64,000 nucleotides of DNA from contig NC_092802.1 in assembly GCF_918797505.1 (NCBI RefSeq), positions 19,861,883-19,925,882 on the forward strand. Direction: 5' to 3'. The position numbers and the translations under genes are program-made. Positions 1 through 11,454 of the stretch are shown piece after piece (within the stretch, counting starts at the first letter, position 1; every line of letters starts with the position of its first letter). The notes below the pieces were generated by a model that was not told the origin of the DNA, did not search any database, and saw nothing but the letters and a program-made list of their open reading frames with translations. This DNA comes from Bemisia tabaci. Its lineage: Eukaryota > Arthropoda > Insecta > Hemiptera > Aleyrodidae.

Positions 1-58
1 CGCCATTTAAACGCATTAGCACCAGTATACTAGTACTCAATGGCAAGTCGAAATCAAA
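1..58. repeat. left half of an interrupted dispersed repeat
   Basis: This AT-rich segment with the palindromic core AGTATACTAGTACT continues after position 5780 (AAAAGCGCTGCCTATCGGC). The same sequence occurs in one uninterrupted piece, reverse-complemented, at about 28668-28755. It is therefore the left half of a repeat split by the 59-5780 element. Confidence 0.75.
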
Positions 59-409
59 CAAGCAGTTCCAACGCCCAAGCGTTGGAGGGCGCTTCTTTGA
101 CAAAGCATATTACAACCAACTAATGTACCCGAAGACTGACGAAGATGGAATTTAAAGTGGGATTCATTAACCGCAAAACCAACCAAATCTTCAGATTGAC
201 CGCGACGATCTGAAATCTTCCACAAGCACTTTGTGATGAATGTGAGTTATTGGAGAGTGGAAACATTAAGGATGCACTGTAAATCAGACGACGGGAAAGA
301 GCGGCGGAACCTCTATAGTCCGAGAGCCAGACGACTTTGAGTGACAAACTCGGGATACATGTTTTGACCCCCTAAATCGATAGCCTTGCATGCACTGAAA
401 CGGAAAATT

Positions 410-779
410 TTTGTCTGCCGCCCTCTAGCCTGTGCCATCACCCTCATCTAGGCCCTCAAAGTGGTCCAAAAAACACCATCTGGTGACAAACTCCTGACGC
501 TCGGCAGACAAGTCTATTATTAAAGATCATACCCAGGGTGACTAGAAAAACTTTGTCTGCCGCCTTCTAGCCTGTGCCATCACCCTCATCTAGGCCCTCA
601 AAGTGGTCCAAAAAACACCATCTGGTGACAAACTCCTGACGCTCGGCAGACAAGTCTATTATTAAAGATCATACCCAGGGTGACTAGAAAAACTTTGTCT
701 GCCGCCTTCTAGCCTGTGCCATCACCCTCATCTAGGCCCTCAAAGTGGTCCAAAAAACACCATCTGGTGACAAACTCCT
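410..779. repeat. 142-bp tandem repeat in left foldback arm
   Basis: Units beginning TTTGTCTGCCGCC start at 410, 552 and 694, a period of 142 bp, with almost no divergence. The same array is present inverted at about 4660-5030, so array expansion or homogenisation involves both arms. Confidence 0.85.
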
Positions 780-1189
780 TACGCCTACTGCGGTTGCAGA
801 TGTACTCCTGTGAGCAGCTTGTGTAATAAAGTTTGAATGATACATCATTCTCTTCGTTTTTTCGTGTAGAATCCGATTTTCGATGTTGTCAAGTCCAAAA
901 ATGATGCTGGTGCCCCCGATTCAAGATGGCGCCCAAAATGGCCGCCCCGGGGGTCAAAATTCCAAAATTTGAGAATATTGTCGAGTTTGGTATCCATTTA
1001 TATGTAATTTTGGTCGTAGAATTCATATCTGGTGTCAAAAAATAATTTCAACCCCTTAGGGTCCGTCAAATCCAAGATGGCGGCCAAAATTTCAACTTTA
1101 ATGATAATTACCCAAGATGCACCTTTCACTGTCGAATGACGTGTCTTCATTTATGTTAATTAGGTCAGAAAACCTACAAGGGAGGTCTA

Positions 1190-1990
1190 CAATGCCACTG
1201 CACCCTATGGAGGGCCAGGGTTCACCCCCTCCTACCCCCAATATGGCCGCCGCGGAGGGCATAAATAGTGAAATTCTCTCAGAACGTCATAGTAGGTGTC
1301 CATTCCTATGTAATTTGAGGCGTAAATTCCAAATTTCAAGTCATAAATCGCAAATGTGAGATTTGCAATGGCTTATACCCTATATGGGGCCAGGGGAACC
1401 CCCTCAACCCCCTCTTCTTTCTAATATGGCTGCCATGGGGGGCATAAATAGTGAAATTCTCTCAGGACGTCATGTGAGGTGTCGATTCTTATGTAAGTAG
1501 AGGCTTATATTCCGAATTCCAAGTTGAAAATCGCAAATTAGAGGTCTGGAATGCCATTTCACCCTACGCGGGGCCAGGAGCAGCCCCCTACCCTCTTCAA
1601 AACGGTCGCCGGGGGGGGGGGGCATAGTTGCAGTGAAATTCTCTCAAAGCGGCATGTGAGGTGTCGATTCTAATGTAAATAGAGGTGTAGACTCGGAATT
1701 CCAAGTCGGAAATCGCAAATTAGAGGTCTGGAATGCCATTACTCCTACGGGGGCCAGGAGCAACCCCGTACCCTCTTCAAAACGGCCGCCGGGGGGACAT
1801 AGTTGCAGTGAAATTCTCTCAAAGCGGCATGTGAGGTGTCGATTCTCATGTAAGCTGAGGCCATTTCACCCTACGCGGGGCCAGGAGCAGCCCCGTACCC
1901 TCTTCAAAACGGCCGCCGGGGGGACATAGTTGCAGTGAAATTCTCTCAAAGCGGCATGTGAGGTGTCGATTCTCATGTAAGTTGAGGCGT
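1190..1990. repeat. diverged ~180-bp tandem repeats in foldback arm
   Basis: Four to five units share GGGGCCAGG, a CCGCCGGGGGG tract, GTGAAATTCTCTCA and GTGAGGTGTCGATTC. The left arm has more units than the right arm (which has about two near 3950-4320), so the arms differ in copy number although the outer parts are nearly identical. Confidence 0.7.
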
Positions 1991-2449
1991 AGATTCCGAA
2001 TTTTAAGTCAGAAATCGTCAATATCTCAAAGTGACAAAAACACTTAAGCATGGCAATCGCTCTGGCCTTCATCTTGGAATAAAGAATGCATCTTGGGTTG
2101 GGTTCAGTTATGTCGAAAGAGCTGGAAATGAATCGGATAATTTAATGGTGATTGACATATTTCACCGGTGTTCTTTTTCAAATGTACACAGAGGATTCAT
2201 ATTGGTTTCTGGTTCTTTCATTATTAGATAACTGGATAATAGATGGTTCTTTTTGTAATCGATTTTCTTCTAGCAGGAGCGTGCGTTTTGTTGCAGATAA
2301 CGCAGGAAACTGTAGGTGTCGCTTCTACTAGGAGACGAAACCCTGCGCTACAAAAAGCACTCAATTATCCAGTTGTTTTAATTGCAATTAAACTGAGTGC
2401 GTTCATAAACAATAACATAGGAACTCTAAATGCAGATACATACTCATTG

Positions 2450-2605
2450 GCGGATCCAGCAATTTGGCAACACCGAATTTCCTCCATTTAAACCTATGGA
2501 AATGTATCGATTCTTGAAGGGGCCAGGTGCTCCGACAAGAATCGATTATTTAGCATAGGTTTAAATGGAGGAAATTCGGTGTTGCCAAATTGCTGGATCC
2601 GCCTC
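2450..2605. mobile_element. ~155-bp foldback MITE (GGATCC/TTTAAA family)
   Basis: The ends are GGCGGATCCAGCAATTTGGC and its complement, and the inner arms share CCTCCATTTAAACCTA. It sits in the non-palindromic centre of the 316-5117 element, a third level of nesting. A second good copy is at 58920-59075; decayed relatives with CCTCCATTTAAA are near 18393-18524, 25160-25270, 34560-34715 and 35240-35345. Confidence 0.8.
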
Positions 2606-2860
2606 TGTACATACTTCGTCGGCAAAAAAATTATATTTTTGTGGAAATTTTTAAAAATGAAAAAAACAGACGCCCATCTGAGTCCTTTGCGTACATAGGA
2701 AAAGAATACGCGTGAAATTTGTCAATTACCATTAAAATCACCAATTCATTTCCAGCTCTTTCGACAAAAATGAACCCAAGCAGCATTTTTAGTCCAAAAT
2801 GTAGGCCAAAGCGGTTGCCATCTATATATTTAATATCCTAAGGCCTTTTTTGGCCTCCAA

Positions 2861-3212
2861 CAGTTTGTGCTAATTCGATCTCAGAAACTACTGGACCGAT
2901 TTTCCTCCGATTTGTTTTAAATGAAAGCTCTTACGCTGTAGACGTGCCAACATCCTTTGGTTTTTCGATTTCCGCGACCGACGTTGCAAAATTTACCTTG
3001 ATTTGATAACGACATATTTGCATTTTTGACGCTGGACAGTTTGTGCTAATTCGATCTCGGAAACTACTGGACCGATTTTCCTCGGATTTGTTTTAAATGA
3101 AAGCTCATAGGGTCTAGATGTGCCAAGACCCCTTCGTTTTTCGATTTGCGCGACCGAAGTTGCAAAATTTACCTCGATTTGATAACGACATATTTGCGTT
3201 TTTGACGCTGGA
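2861..3212. repeat. two tandem copies of a 176-bp unit
   Basis: CAGTTTGTGCTAATTCGATC begins at 2861 and again at 3037; the whole 176-bp unit is repeated once with moderate divergence. It lies in the central spacer of the foldback. No coding potential is evident. Confidence 0.75.
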
Positions 3213-3563
3213 CGAGTCATATGGTTGGGGGACCTCCCACCCTCTGATTTTCCGTTTCCCTCTCCACGTAAATCCATCCCTACCTGCTCACAACACGTGT
3301 CACCCTGCTACCCTAGCATGGGTCCTACGGCAGTTTCACTCATGTCGGGGGTCGGTTCATGTCTTCTTCCAAGAGAATTGGTGATTTATCTTCACCCTTT
3401 CGCACCGTTACATTTTCAAAAAGTGTTCTGATTTTCTCTTCCAGGAGTGTTATTTATTTTTCAAGGTTGTTTCTTTTTCTAAAAGTAGATAATTTTTAGT
3501 TTCCTATTCTTTGTTTTTGAATTTATCATTTTGCCTCCAAGAAGTCCTCTAAGCACTGGTAGT

Positions 3564-3690
3564 AGCAAAATTTGGCTCGCGAAGCGAGCCAACAGTTACT
3601 CGCAGAGCGAGTAACTGGGGGTCCAGGGGGCTTGCCCCCGGCTAGCGGCGCAAGCGAGCGTAGCGAGCTGAAGCAGCTAGTATATAAGTA
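3564..3690. mobile_element. GC-rich hairpin cluster, possible Helitron 3' end
   Basis: Successive perfect hairpins (GGCTCGC-GAA-GCGAGCC, GTTACTCGC-AGA-GCGAGTAAC, GGGGGC-TT-GCCCCC) are followed by a CTAG then T. Helitron 3' ends carry a short hairpin before CTRR, so a Helitron-derived tail is possible. A related GC-rich block ending in CTAG occurs inverted at 10944-11010. No Rep/helicase is present. The class assignment is weak. Confidence 0.35.
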
Positions 3691-5848
3691 TTTTCGTCAC
3701 TATGGGATATTTACATGTTTTGACTTGTGATTCAAAATCCACGCCTCAGATTAAAAGCAAATCGACACCTACTATGCCGCTTTGAGAGAATTTCACTGTT
3801 CCTATGTGAGCAAATATTGGAATAGCGGCCATTTCAGGGTGAAAAAAGTCGATAAATCAAGTTCATAATTTCCCTTGGAAGTTATGTGTTTTCTTAATTC
3901 TGGACGATTTCTGGATCTGAAAACGTATATGGTCCCAATGTTATGAATCGACACCTCACATGACGTCCTGAGAGAATTTCACTATTTATGCCCCCCATGG
4001 CAGCCATATTAGAAAGAAGAGGGGGTTGAGGGGGTTCCCCTGGCCCCATATAGGGTATAAGCCATTGCAAGTCTCACATTTGCGATTTATGACTTGAAAT
4101 TTGGAATTTACGCCTCAAATTACATAGGAATGGACACCTACTATGACGTTCTGAGAGAATTTCACTATTTATGCCCTCCGCGGCGGCCATATTGGGGGTA
4201 GGAGGGGGTGAACCCTGGCCCTCCATAGGGTGCAGTGGCATTGTAGACCTCCCTTGTAGGTTTTCTGACCTAATTAACATAAATGAAGACACGTCATTCG
4301 ACAGTGAAAGGTGCATCTTGGGTAATTATCATTAAAGTTGAAATTTTGGCCGCCATCTTGGATTTGACGGACCCTAAGGGGTTGAAATTATTTTTTGACA
4401 CCAGATATGAATTCTACGACCAAAATTACATATAAATGGATACCAAACTCGACAATATTCTCAAATTTTGGAATTTTGACCCCCGGGGCGGCCATTTTGG
4501 GCGCCATCTTGAATCGGGGGCACCAGCATCATTTTTGGACTTGACAACATCGAAAATCGGATTCTACACGAAAAAACGAAGAGAATGATGTATCATTCAA
4601 ACTTTATTACACAAGCTGCTCACAGGAGTACATCTGCAACCGCACTAGGCGTAAGGAGTTTGTCTCCAGATGGTGTTTTTTGGACCACTTTGAGGGCCTA
4701 GATGAGGGTGATGGCACAGGCTAGAAGGCGGCAGACAAAGTTTTTCTAGTCACCCTGGGTATGATCTTTAATAATAGACTTGTCTGCCGAGCGTCAGGAG
4801 TTTGTCACCAGATGGTGTTTTTTGGACCACTTTGAGGGCCTAGATGAGGGTGATGGCACAGGCTAGAAGGCGGCAGACAAAGTTTTTCTAGTCACCCTGG
4901 GTATGATCTTTAATAATAGACTTGTCTGCCGAGCGTCAGGAGTTTGTCACCAGATGGTGTTTTTTGGACCACTTTGAGGGCCTAGATGAGGGTGATGGCA
5001 CAGGCTAGAGGGCGGCAGACAAAAATTTTCCGTTTCAGTGCATGCAAGGCTATCGATTTAGGGGGTCAAAACATGTATCCCGAGTTTGTCACTCAAAGTC
5101 GTCTGGCTCTCTGACTATCTAAAGCTGGTGCGTCAACGCGATCTAGCGGACAGCGGCGTCGCGACGCCGCGAGGTAGGGCGCGCAGGTCGCGGGGGAGCG
5201 GGGCCGCGTGAAGAGGAGTTCAGCAGTGGGGAGGGGAAGCGCGGGTCGCGGGGAAGAGAGGGACTGGCCGGCCGGCGGTGACATTGGCGCTGGCTGGACC
5301 CATATTCACGGCGTGAACCGCTAACTGGAGTTGGGGGTCCTTATCATTCTCTTGGTCCATGACATAACCTTAAACCTTCCGCTCAATGCCGCAAACAGCT
5401 GACGTGTCGATGCTGCGCCAAGAAAATGAACCAATCACAAAGTAGCACAGTAATACGTCACTAAAATGAAGAGATCACGTGACTGTTCGTAATATTTTCA
5501 AATCAATCTGAAAGTACTGCCTCGGATATAAGTATTTAAAGCATAAGGAGGCCCTAAAATACTTTAACCAGGTAATACGTCCGTGCGAGATTGTTATGCT
5601 TAAAAGCAAAACATTTCACGAAAACTTTTACGAATACCAGATGCAGAAAAAAATCAAATTTTCCCGGGTGTACCAGAATGGCGTCATTACCCATAAGGCA
5701 AAAGGGCATGTAGTATAGTACATGTTACATCGGGGGAGTCGAACGGTTGGAAAGGGCGCATCTGGTACCCAGAAGCGCCCAAAAGCGCTGCCTATCGGCT
5801 GAGCGCTTAATATGTGGTACGTGCTACAAGATGGTTATCGAAACTTAC

Positions 5849-6026
5849 AGCAGTTCTATCGTCCCAGTCCATTGGGCACGATTTATGAAAATTTTCTGCA
5901 GTGTACCCAAGGCCAGGATATTTTCTAGTATGTGCATTAGCATAAGTTCCTCCAACGCCCAACACTTCGCCATCACCACCATCAACGTTCCCGACACCGT
6001 GGTTGAACACAGCATCCACGTACACT
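5849..6026 (-). CDS. alpha-amylase exon 3 (conserved region I)
   Basis: The acceptor TTGTTTTAG|AGTG and donor GCT|GTAAGT delimit 178 bp, phase 2 to 0. It begins [13 protein letters not shown] across the junction; DAVFNH corresponds to GH13 region I (DAVINH type), whose Asn and His bind calcium or substrate. The phase is compatible with exon 2 and also with its duplicate donor at 6419. Confidence 0.88.
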
Positions 6027-8568
6027 CTAAAACAAGTCTCGTGTTCAGTAAAACGTGTAGATGGTAAACCAGTTTAATAATCTAAAAGTTGAAACGTTCA
6101 TTTGAAACATCCCTATAACGGCAAATGTCAACTTTTCTTTTTGAGAAAAAAAAATATATTTAAAAGAAAAAGATAATTCTTTACTATTTACTTTTACTCA
6201 CTTAGTATGGAATAATAATATCGGATTTAAAAGTATATCACATGTTTTCAGGAATTAATCAAAGTTTCCCAAACGATGAAAAAAATACAAAGGCGTTCTG
6301 TTAAAGCCTATAGAGAAAAACGACCAATTTGTCATTCTGAATTCTCTATTCTTAATATTCTGCGCTCTTTTCTATTCTCGGGAATCTGAATCGAGAATTT
6401 TAAGTTGTGTTAACCTACCTGACGTTATTTTTGTTGCATTCTTCAACTATTTGTTTAAACTGTTGTTCGGTTCCAAGTATAAAGTAGCAATTGGTTGGCC
6501 CCGGCCCCATATTAGTGGGCCACCACCCAGGATTTTGGGGGAACCAAAAAGTTGTTACAGCTGTATACCCAGGGGGAAACTTTGGGAACATTCCCAAAGT
6601 TTCAAATTTCCATGTCAATTAGGGAAAAAGTTACAGGGGTGGTAGGTGACCTTTGAACATAATCCTGTATTCTCCAATACAAGAAGAGGGTAAAATACGC
6701 AAAAGTCTCTGGAATGTGTGTAATTCGTCGCAACCTACGCCGTAAAATCATTACTTGCTGAAAAATTATTCCAATTTTACTACTATTATTTCTTCCATCT
6801 CCTGTGCATGAACCCGAGAGGAGTGCAAAACATGTCAACAACTACGAGACAAGGTGCAAATTTAAGCACTATTATGTATGTTATCCCATCAAAATTTATC
6901 GTGAAACACGATTTATTACACGACAATTACTAAGAGTAACTCCTAATCAAGATATTTATGTTTTCCGCTGAATAAATTTAAACTTACCGCTCACTAAAAC
7001 ACCAAACTCTTCATCTTCTTGAGTTAAATCTCCTAATAAACATTATGCCGTGACAGTGTTTACAGCATGGAAATATGGCAAACTTAGTCTCGGCGCGCCG
7101 CAGCGTGATGCCAGCGCGAGACCTGCAGTCGCGCATTGGCGCCTACAAACCTAACAGGGATACTTCAAGCATTGCGCAATGCGTGAAGTATCCCTGTTAG
7201 GTTTGTAGGCGCCGCGCCGCATGCAGCGTGCCACGGGCGCGCCGAGACTAAGTTTGCCATATTTCCATGCTGCAAACACTGTCACGGCATAATGTTTATT
7301 AAGAGATTTAACTCAAGAAGATGAAGAATTTGGTGTTTTAGTGAGCGGTAAGTTTGAATTTATTCAGCGGAAAACATAAATATCTTGATTATGAGTTACT
7401 CTTAGTAATTGTCGTGTAATAAATCGTGTTTCACGATAAATTTTGATGGGATAACATACATGATAGTGCTTAAATTTGCACCTTGTCTTGTAGTTGTTGA
7501 CATGTTTTGCACTCCTCTCGGGTTCATGCACAGGAGATGGAAGAAATAATAGTAGTAAAATTGGAATAATTTTTCAGCAAGTAATGATTTTACGGCGTAG
7601 GTTGCGACGGCTCACCTATGGTGAGAAAGGAACACTATTTGGACGTATTTCTGTCAATCGGAACTATGTGCATTAAGACATGAGTCCTGAGACCCATAAG
7701 AACATATGCATAACAGGGCTCACGTCATAATGTACATTTTCTATTCTCAGGAATCTGAATCGAGAATTTTAAGTTGTTTTAACGTACCTGACGTTATTTT
7801 TGTTGCATTCTTCAACCATTTGTTTAAACTGTTGTTCGGTTCCATGCCTTGAATTAATGTCCCAGGAGACAACTTGGTAAACCTCCCACCAAGGTCTCAT
7901 CGTTCTGCCATTAACCACGACTTTGCGCACAGCATTTTCAGTGATAGGCGCTGTCTAAAGAAAAGAATCAAATGAATGAAAATTTAAGCCACGAGCTAAT
8001 ATTTTCAAAATGTTTTGCCCACATATGAACATATTTTAAAAATTGAGGTCTATATTTTAGCACATTGGAGGTAATTCTAATAATTACATCTTGGAACGGA
8101 ATGTGATCTTTTAAGAAATGTGTTTTATTCAGGATAATACATTTCAATGAAATTGTTATTCTCTAATACAAATTATGAATAGGACTCGAGTTTTAAAACT
8201 TCTAAAACTCAAATTTTTCAAATTGGAATTTTGTAAGAAATATTTTTGAGTGCTCTGACCTATTGCCAAATTAATTTATTGAATGAAATTTGTTGCTGGC
8301 TGTAGTTACATTTACATTCAACGGACGACACCAACAACTATTCAAAAAGCTTTGAGGTATAGGAAATCAAATTTATACTCACCAAAACACCTCCAAACTT
8401 TTGGGGGCCTAAGACATTTGCACACTCACGTCTAATGTCATCGAAAGGCCATTGAAAAAGTTGAACGATTACTCTTCTGTCTCCTTCCATTCCCAGATCA
8501 AATTGGCCCATAATCGATTGAAACCAATAAAGCGCAAGGCAAGAAAATATTCCAAGTGCATTTTTCAT
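5849..8568 (-). CDS. secreted alpha-amylase, 5' part (three exons; gene continues beyond position 1)
   Basis: Exons 8568-8383, 7954-7788 and 6026-5849 join in phase (0, 2, 0) into 177 codons. The product starts with a hydrophobic signal peptide (residues 1 to about 22), then [14 protein letters not shown] and FGGVL, matching the N-terminal (beta/alpha)8 start of animal GH13 amylases. RPWWEVYQ and [14 protein letters not shown] follow, and conserved region I VDAVFNH occurs in exon 3, then a GGTYANA segment and a [15 protein letters not shown] segment. The family hydrolyses internal alpha-1,4 links of starch and glycogen in gut or saliva. The catalytic Asp/Glu/Asp residues would be in exons outside the window. 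A 5.7-kb composite transposon begins 69 bp from the exon 3 donor, and intron 2 carries a duplicated exon fragment and an 884-bp inverted repeat. Whether the gene is still expressed cannot be judged here. Confidence 0.88.
6419..6474 (-). pseudogene. duplicated 3' fragment of amylase exon 2
   Basis: It encodes [19 protein letters not shown], one substitution (M to I) from exon 2, and keeps an intact donor (CAG|GTAGGT). The match continues about 40 bp into the following intron (to about 6376; counterpart 7735-7843). Upstream of 6474 the sequence is unrelated, so there is no acceptor for this fragment. It lies between true exons 2 and 3. It looks like the far copy of a local duplication formed when the 6475-7735 material arrived. 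Confidence 0.85.
6726..7609. mobile_element. 884-bp inverted-repeat (foldback) unit in amylase intron 2
   Basis: The arms 6726-7165 and 7170-7609 are inverted copies (ends CGTCGCAAC / GTTGCGACG), giving mirror ORFs with ...[12 protein letters not shown]. The centre is a tighter palindrome around 7138-7215 containing GCATTGCGCAATGCGTGAAG and flanked by GGCGCGCC-rich DNA. No coding function is evident. Transcription through the intron would yield a hairpin of about 440 bp. Confidence 0.85.
7638..7735. mobile_element. truncated MITE, TTGGACGTATTTCT family
   Basis: It begins TTGGACGTATTTCTGTCA and contains GGAACTATGTGCATTAAG, ACATGAG and CTCACGTCATAATG. The matching full copy is 45760-45895. The right terminal repeat is missing here and the element abuts the duplicated amylase intron sequence. 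Confidence 0.7.
7788..7954 (-). CDS. alpha-amylase exon 2
   Basis: The acceptor TTCTTTAG|ACA and donor GTCAG|GTACGT delimit 167 bp, phase 0 to 2. It encodes [22 protein letters not shown] and [17 protein letters not shown], a region conserved in animal amylases. Its last 56 bp are duplicated at 6419-6474. Confidence 0.87.
8383..8568 (-). CDS. alpha-amylase exon 1 (signal peptide)
   Basis: It is 62 codons from ATG at 8568 to the donor TTG|GTGAGT at 8383. It encodes the signal peptide ([10 protein letters not shown]... ending near SIMGQ) and the first amylase strand with [18 protein letters not shown]. The ATG is chosen because the hydrophobic leader begins there. Confidence 0.88.
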
Positions 8569-10940
8569 TTCCTACGCTTTTGAAGTCCGTGTGAATCCTG
8601 GACAGAAGAGCGGCTGATGGGATCGTCTACACTGCATGTGTTTACATGATTATCAATGGTTTCTGCACATTTCTTACGAGACGCAGAAATACATGTAGGT
8701 ACCAAATTCGGATCAGAAGGAGCATGTTTATTTTTGGGTTTTTCTTTGGAGATCATGATAAAAAAAAGCTTCCATCGTAAACCTGAGTAACTCTTTACCT
8801 TAAGTGGACAAAACACCAGTGGTTGCGGTTGAAACAATGACGTGGTTGACAAAAAATCATGTGATCAGAGGTATTTGGATAAAAAAGTGATTTCATTATT
8901 ATTATTATTAATCATAATTTTTGTTTTACTTATTTCCAAAAAAAAATGAGAGATATTAGTCATTTTAGGTGAAACTCGTCTCTCAGTATACTCCGCGAAG
9001 AAAAGAAAACAGACAAATCACTACAACTTTTTCCTTTCTCCCTACATTCAAATTTCAGACGTAGGGTATGAGCATCCAATTGATTTGTAACCTTAAAAGT
9101 GTGTCCCTCAAAATCTCTTTAATATTACCTTTAAATTCCGTTTTACCATTTAATTTTCATTCATATCGCCAACGCTTCAGGGATGGTTCTAAATACGCCT
9201 AAAAAATTACGTTTGGATGTAAGCACATAGTAATTGATAAAAAATTCTATGAACTCATGATTTTCGTCTTAGGATTTAATTTTGAGAAGTGCTCTTAATA
9301 GGCGTCCACATTTTTTCATGCAGTGGTTGCTTGTCTAGTACGTAAGACCTGGGGAGAAGGAAATAAAAGGCACGCGTCAACGCGACGTATCCGACTTCCA
9401 CTGATATTCAAAATGTTCGAACAAGCAAATACTTTTTCACGGTATGAGATAAGACGTAAGATTTTAGAAAAAAAAAACAAATTTTAATATTGATTTCTCA
9501 CCTTAAAGTTCAATTAATTTTTTCAATTTTCTCACCCTTACTTGCTCTTTTTTGACGAAATTAAAATTAAATAGGTTTCCGTCTTATGTGAAGACCACGT
9601 TCTATCAGAGAAAAATCGTGCACAACTATTTAATCACTTCTGAGAAACTTCACTTTGTAGAAAACGAGCAGTAGGTATGATTTACCTCTAAAACTAAATT
9701 GTTCAGGTAAACAGAGTATTCAACTTCAAGTTCTTATCAGGGAAGGCTTAGTACTGAAGAGCCAAATGATCTTAAGAGTGCTTTAGAACGCTCAAAAAGA
9801 CTAATGTAATCCGGATGTGACCAATTTGGACACTTTGTAAGCTTTGACGACTACAAGCTTAAAATCACAGGTTTTGGCATAGAAAGATGTATAAATGAGA
9901 TATCTGCCAGGTTTGATCGTCAAGATCTCATTGAGGAATAATTACTCCAATTATTGTTAAGTGTTTACCCTCATCGTTGACCCAATTAATTGATGGTGCT
10001 ACTTATAAATTTTGTTCCTCACTACAGATCAGTAAACTGTAAAGTCCGAGAATAAATTTAACATTTATTTTGTCCAAAGATGAAAATAAATTTTAAAAAA
10101 GAATTAGTTTATAATTCTTCAGCTCTGTTTTCTTTCCTCATGGAAAATAGCACCTGATGATGCTGTAAAGGAATATACCGCTAAAAGGCAATTTGAAGTA
10201 TTTATTTGTTCGTTCTTTATTACTTTAATGGGAACGAACGAAAACGTCAGAAAACATTTAAAAAAAAACCCGTGAGAGGTTTTAGTATATCGCAGACTTG
10301 TTTTGGAGCCTGCTGCTTTACGGTGCGGCATATTTAGATATTGTTGAAAAATCGCAACCTACTTCGAAACTACTTGGACCTATATGTGGTTTTTCAGAAT
10401 GTACAATGTACATTCATGTTCATGTTTGTGTACTTCATTGTCGTGTGACTTATCTATTTAAAAAATAAGAGTATTAAATATATAAAAATGGGCTATATTA
10501 TGACATTCCCAAAGTTTTACAGTATGAAGTGTCAGCAAACCAAAAAGCAAACACTCATAGCGAGTAAACAAAGATACTAATAAGTAAGCTCTTCAGGAAG
10601 TTTCAGCTGTCGAAAGAATGACTCTGATTGCGACCATTAAAATCAGCGTCAAACAAGGATTTACAAGCAATAAAACTGACACTTATAGTCAATGTGGAGC
10701 CCGTGTTTCCGTGTTATCAGGTATAAGCCTGAGTATCTACCTCAGCACTCTAACTACCTCTCGTGACATAAGAGTGCAAATTGGGTGTATCTTTATGTGG
10801 CTCTCACTCAGAGGTCGACTTCAAGAGATCTTTGTCTCGCAATTTGATTGCAAGGCTCGCAAGATCATCGATATTACCGAGCGCAAAGAACAAAAAGACG
10901 ATTAGTGTAAATTGGCAACTTATAGTTTCGTTCATTATAA
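8569..10940. other. upstream region of amylase, no gene recognised
   Basis: This is AT-rich DNA upstream of the amylase start. Short ORFs (for example 8565-8852 minus) have no recognisable domain or splice context. The amylase promoter should lie in the first few hundred bases, but I cannot place a TATA box with confidence. Confidence 0.5.
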
Positions 10941-11069
10941 TGTACTAGGGGGCTATGCTCCCGGCCCCTACGCGTCCCAACCCCTGGACGGCGCTTCGCG
11001 CTCTCTTAGGCCCGCGTCGGCAAAAGAACGACCGAAAAAATGAAAATATTTTCATACTCGACTCTCATA

Positions 11070-11454
11070 TGGACGTATTTCTATCAAACAGACCTATATG
11101 TGCAAGTAAGAAATAAGGGGTGTGCTCGTTAGTTCTCTGGCCATAAGAGTGAATAAGAATAATGAAGCGCCAGTGACTTCAGCGGCGAAGAAACCGTCGC
11201 CGTTGTCGCTCGTGGGCTGCTTTAACTCATGAGCCCTGTCCACAACGCTCTCGTCCCATCCTCGCGGCTCATGAATCCCGCATTCAGTTGGCACATAGGT
11301 CTGTTTGATAGAATGTAAAATCCCGCTTTTCCAATTCTTCAAAAGGAATCACGCACACTTTTACATTGCTTCTTATGCAGCTTCGACGAGCACACCCCAT
11401 ATTTCTCACCTCCACATAGGTCTGTTTGGTAGAAATACGTCCAAATGTAAATTA
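11070..11454. mobile_element. ~385-bp MITE, GGACGTATTTCT / CAAACAGACCTATGTG family
   Basis: The terminal repeats are GGACGTATTTCTATCAAACA and AGAAATACGTCC. Internal palindromic parts include GGGTGTGCTCGT and TCATGAGCC. The inverted sister copy is at 57692-58075 (384 bp). It shares terminal bases with the shorter 135-bp family at 45760-45895 but differs internally. Confidence 0.75.

Larger units (their letters stand above)
316..5117. mobile_element. long-TIR foldback element with TCTA target duplication
   Basis: The ends are inverted copies, TAGTCCGAGAGCCAGACGAC on the left and the complement of TAGTCAGAGAGCCAGACGAC on the right. Immediate flanks are TCTA (312-315) and TCTA (5118-5121). The uninterrupted family copy near 53095 reads CCTCTAAAG there, so the duplication is direct evidence of insertion. 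The arms (316 to about 1480 and about 3960 to 5117) are near-perfect inverted copies more than 1.1 kb long, giving mirror-image ORFs at 1117-1359 (+) and 4074-4316 (-). No transposase is recognisable. Confidence 0.85.
59..5780. mobile_element. composite non-autonomous element, outer unit, interrupted
   Basis: The boundaries come from comparison with a second copy at 52840-53767 and with the empty site at 28668-28755. The left end contains a hairpin TCCAACGC-CCAA-GCGTTGGA followed by GGGCGCTTCT; the right end closes with AGAAGCGCCC, the inverted match of that motif. The uninterrupted copy is about 930 bp, so this copy has been enlarged by the nested element at 316-5117. The right part (5120-5780) is CpG-rich and then unique. 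No transposase ORF is visible. The ORFs inside are short and do not look conserved. Confidence 0.75.

Noticed and set aside
1117..1359. 80-residue ORF duplicated at 4074-4316 on the other strand
   Set aside because: The two are the same sequence in opposite foldback arms; no domain, no start or splice context.
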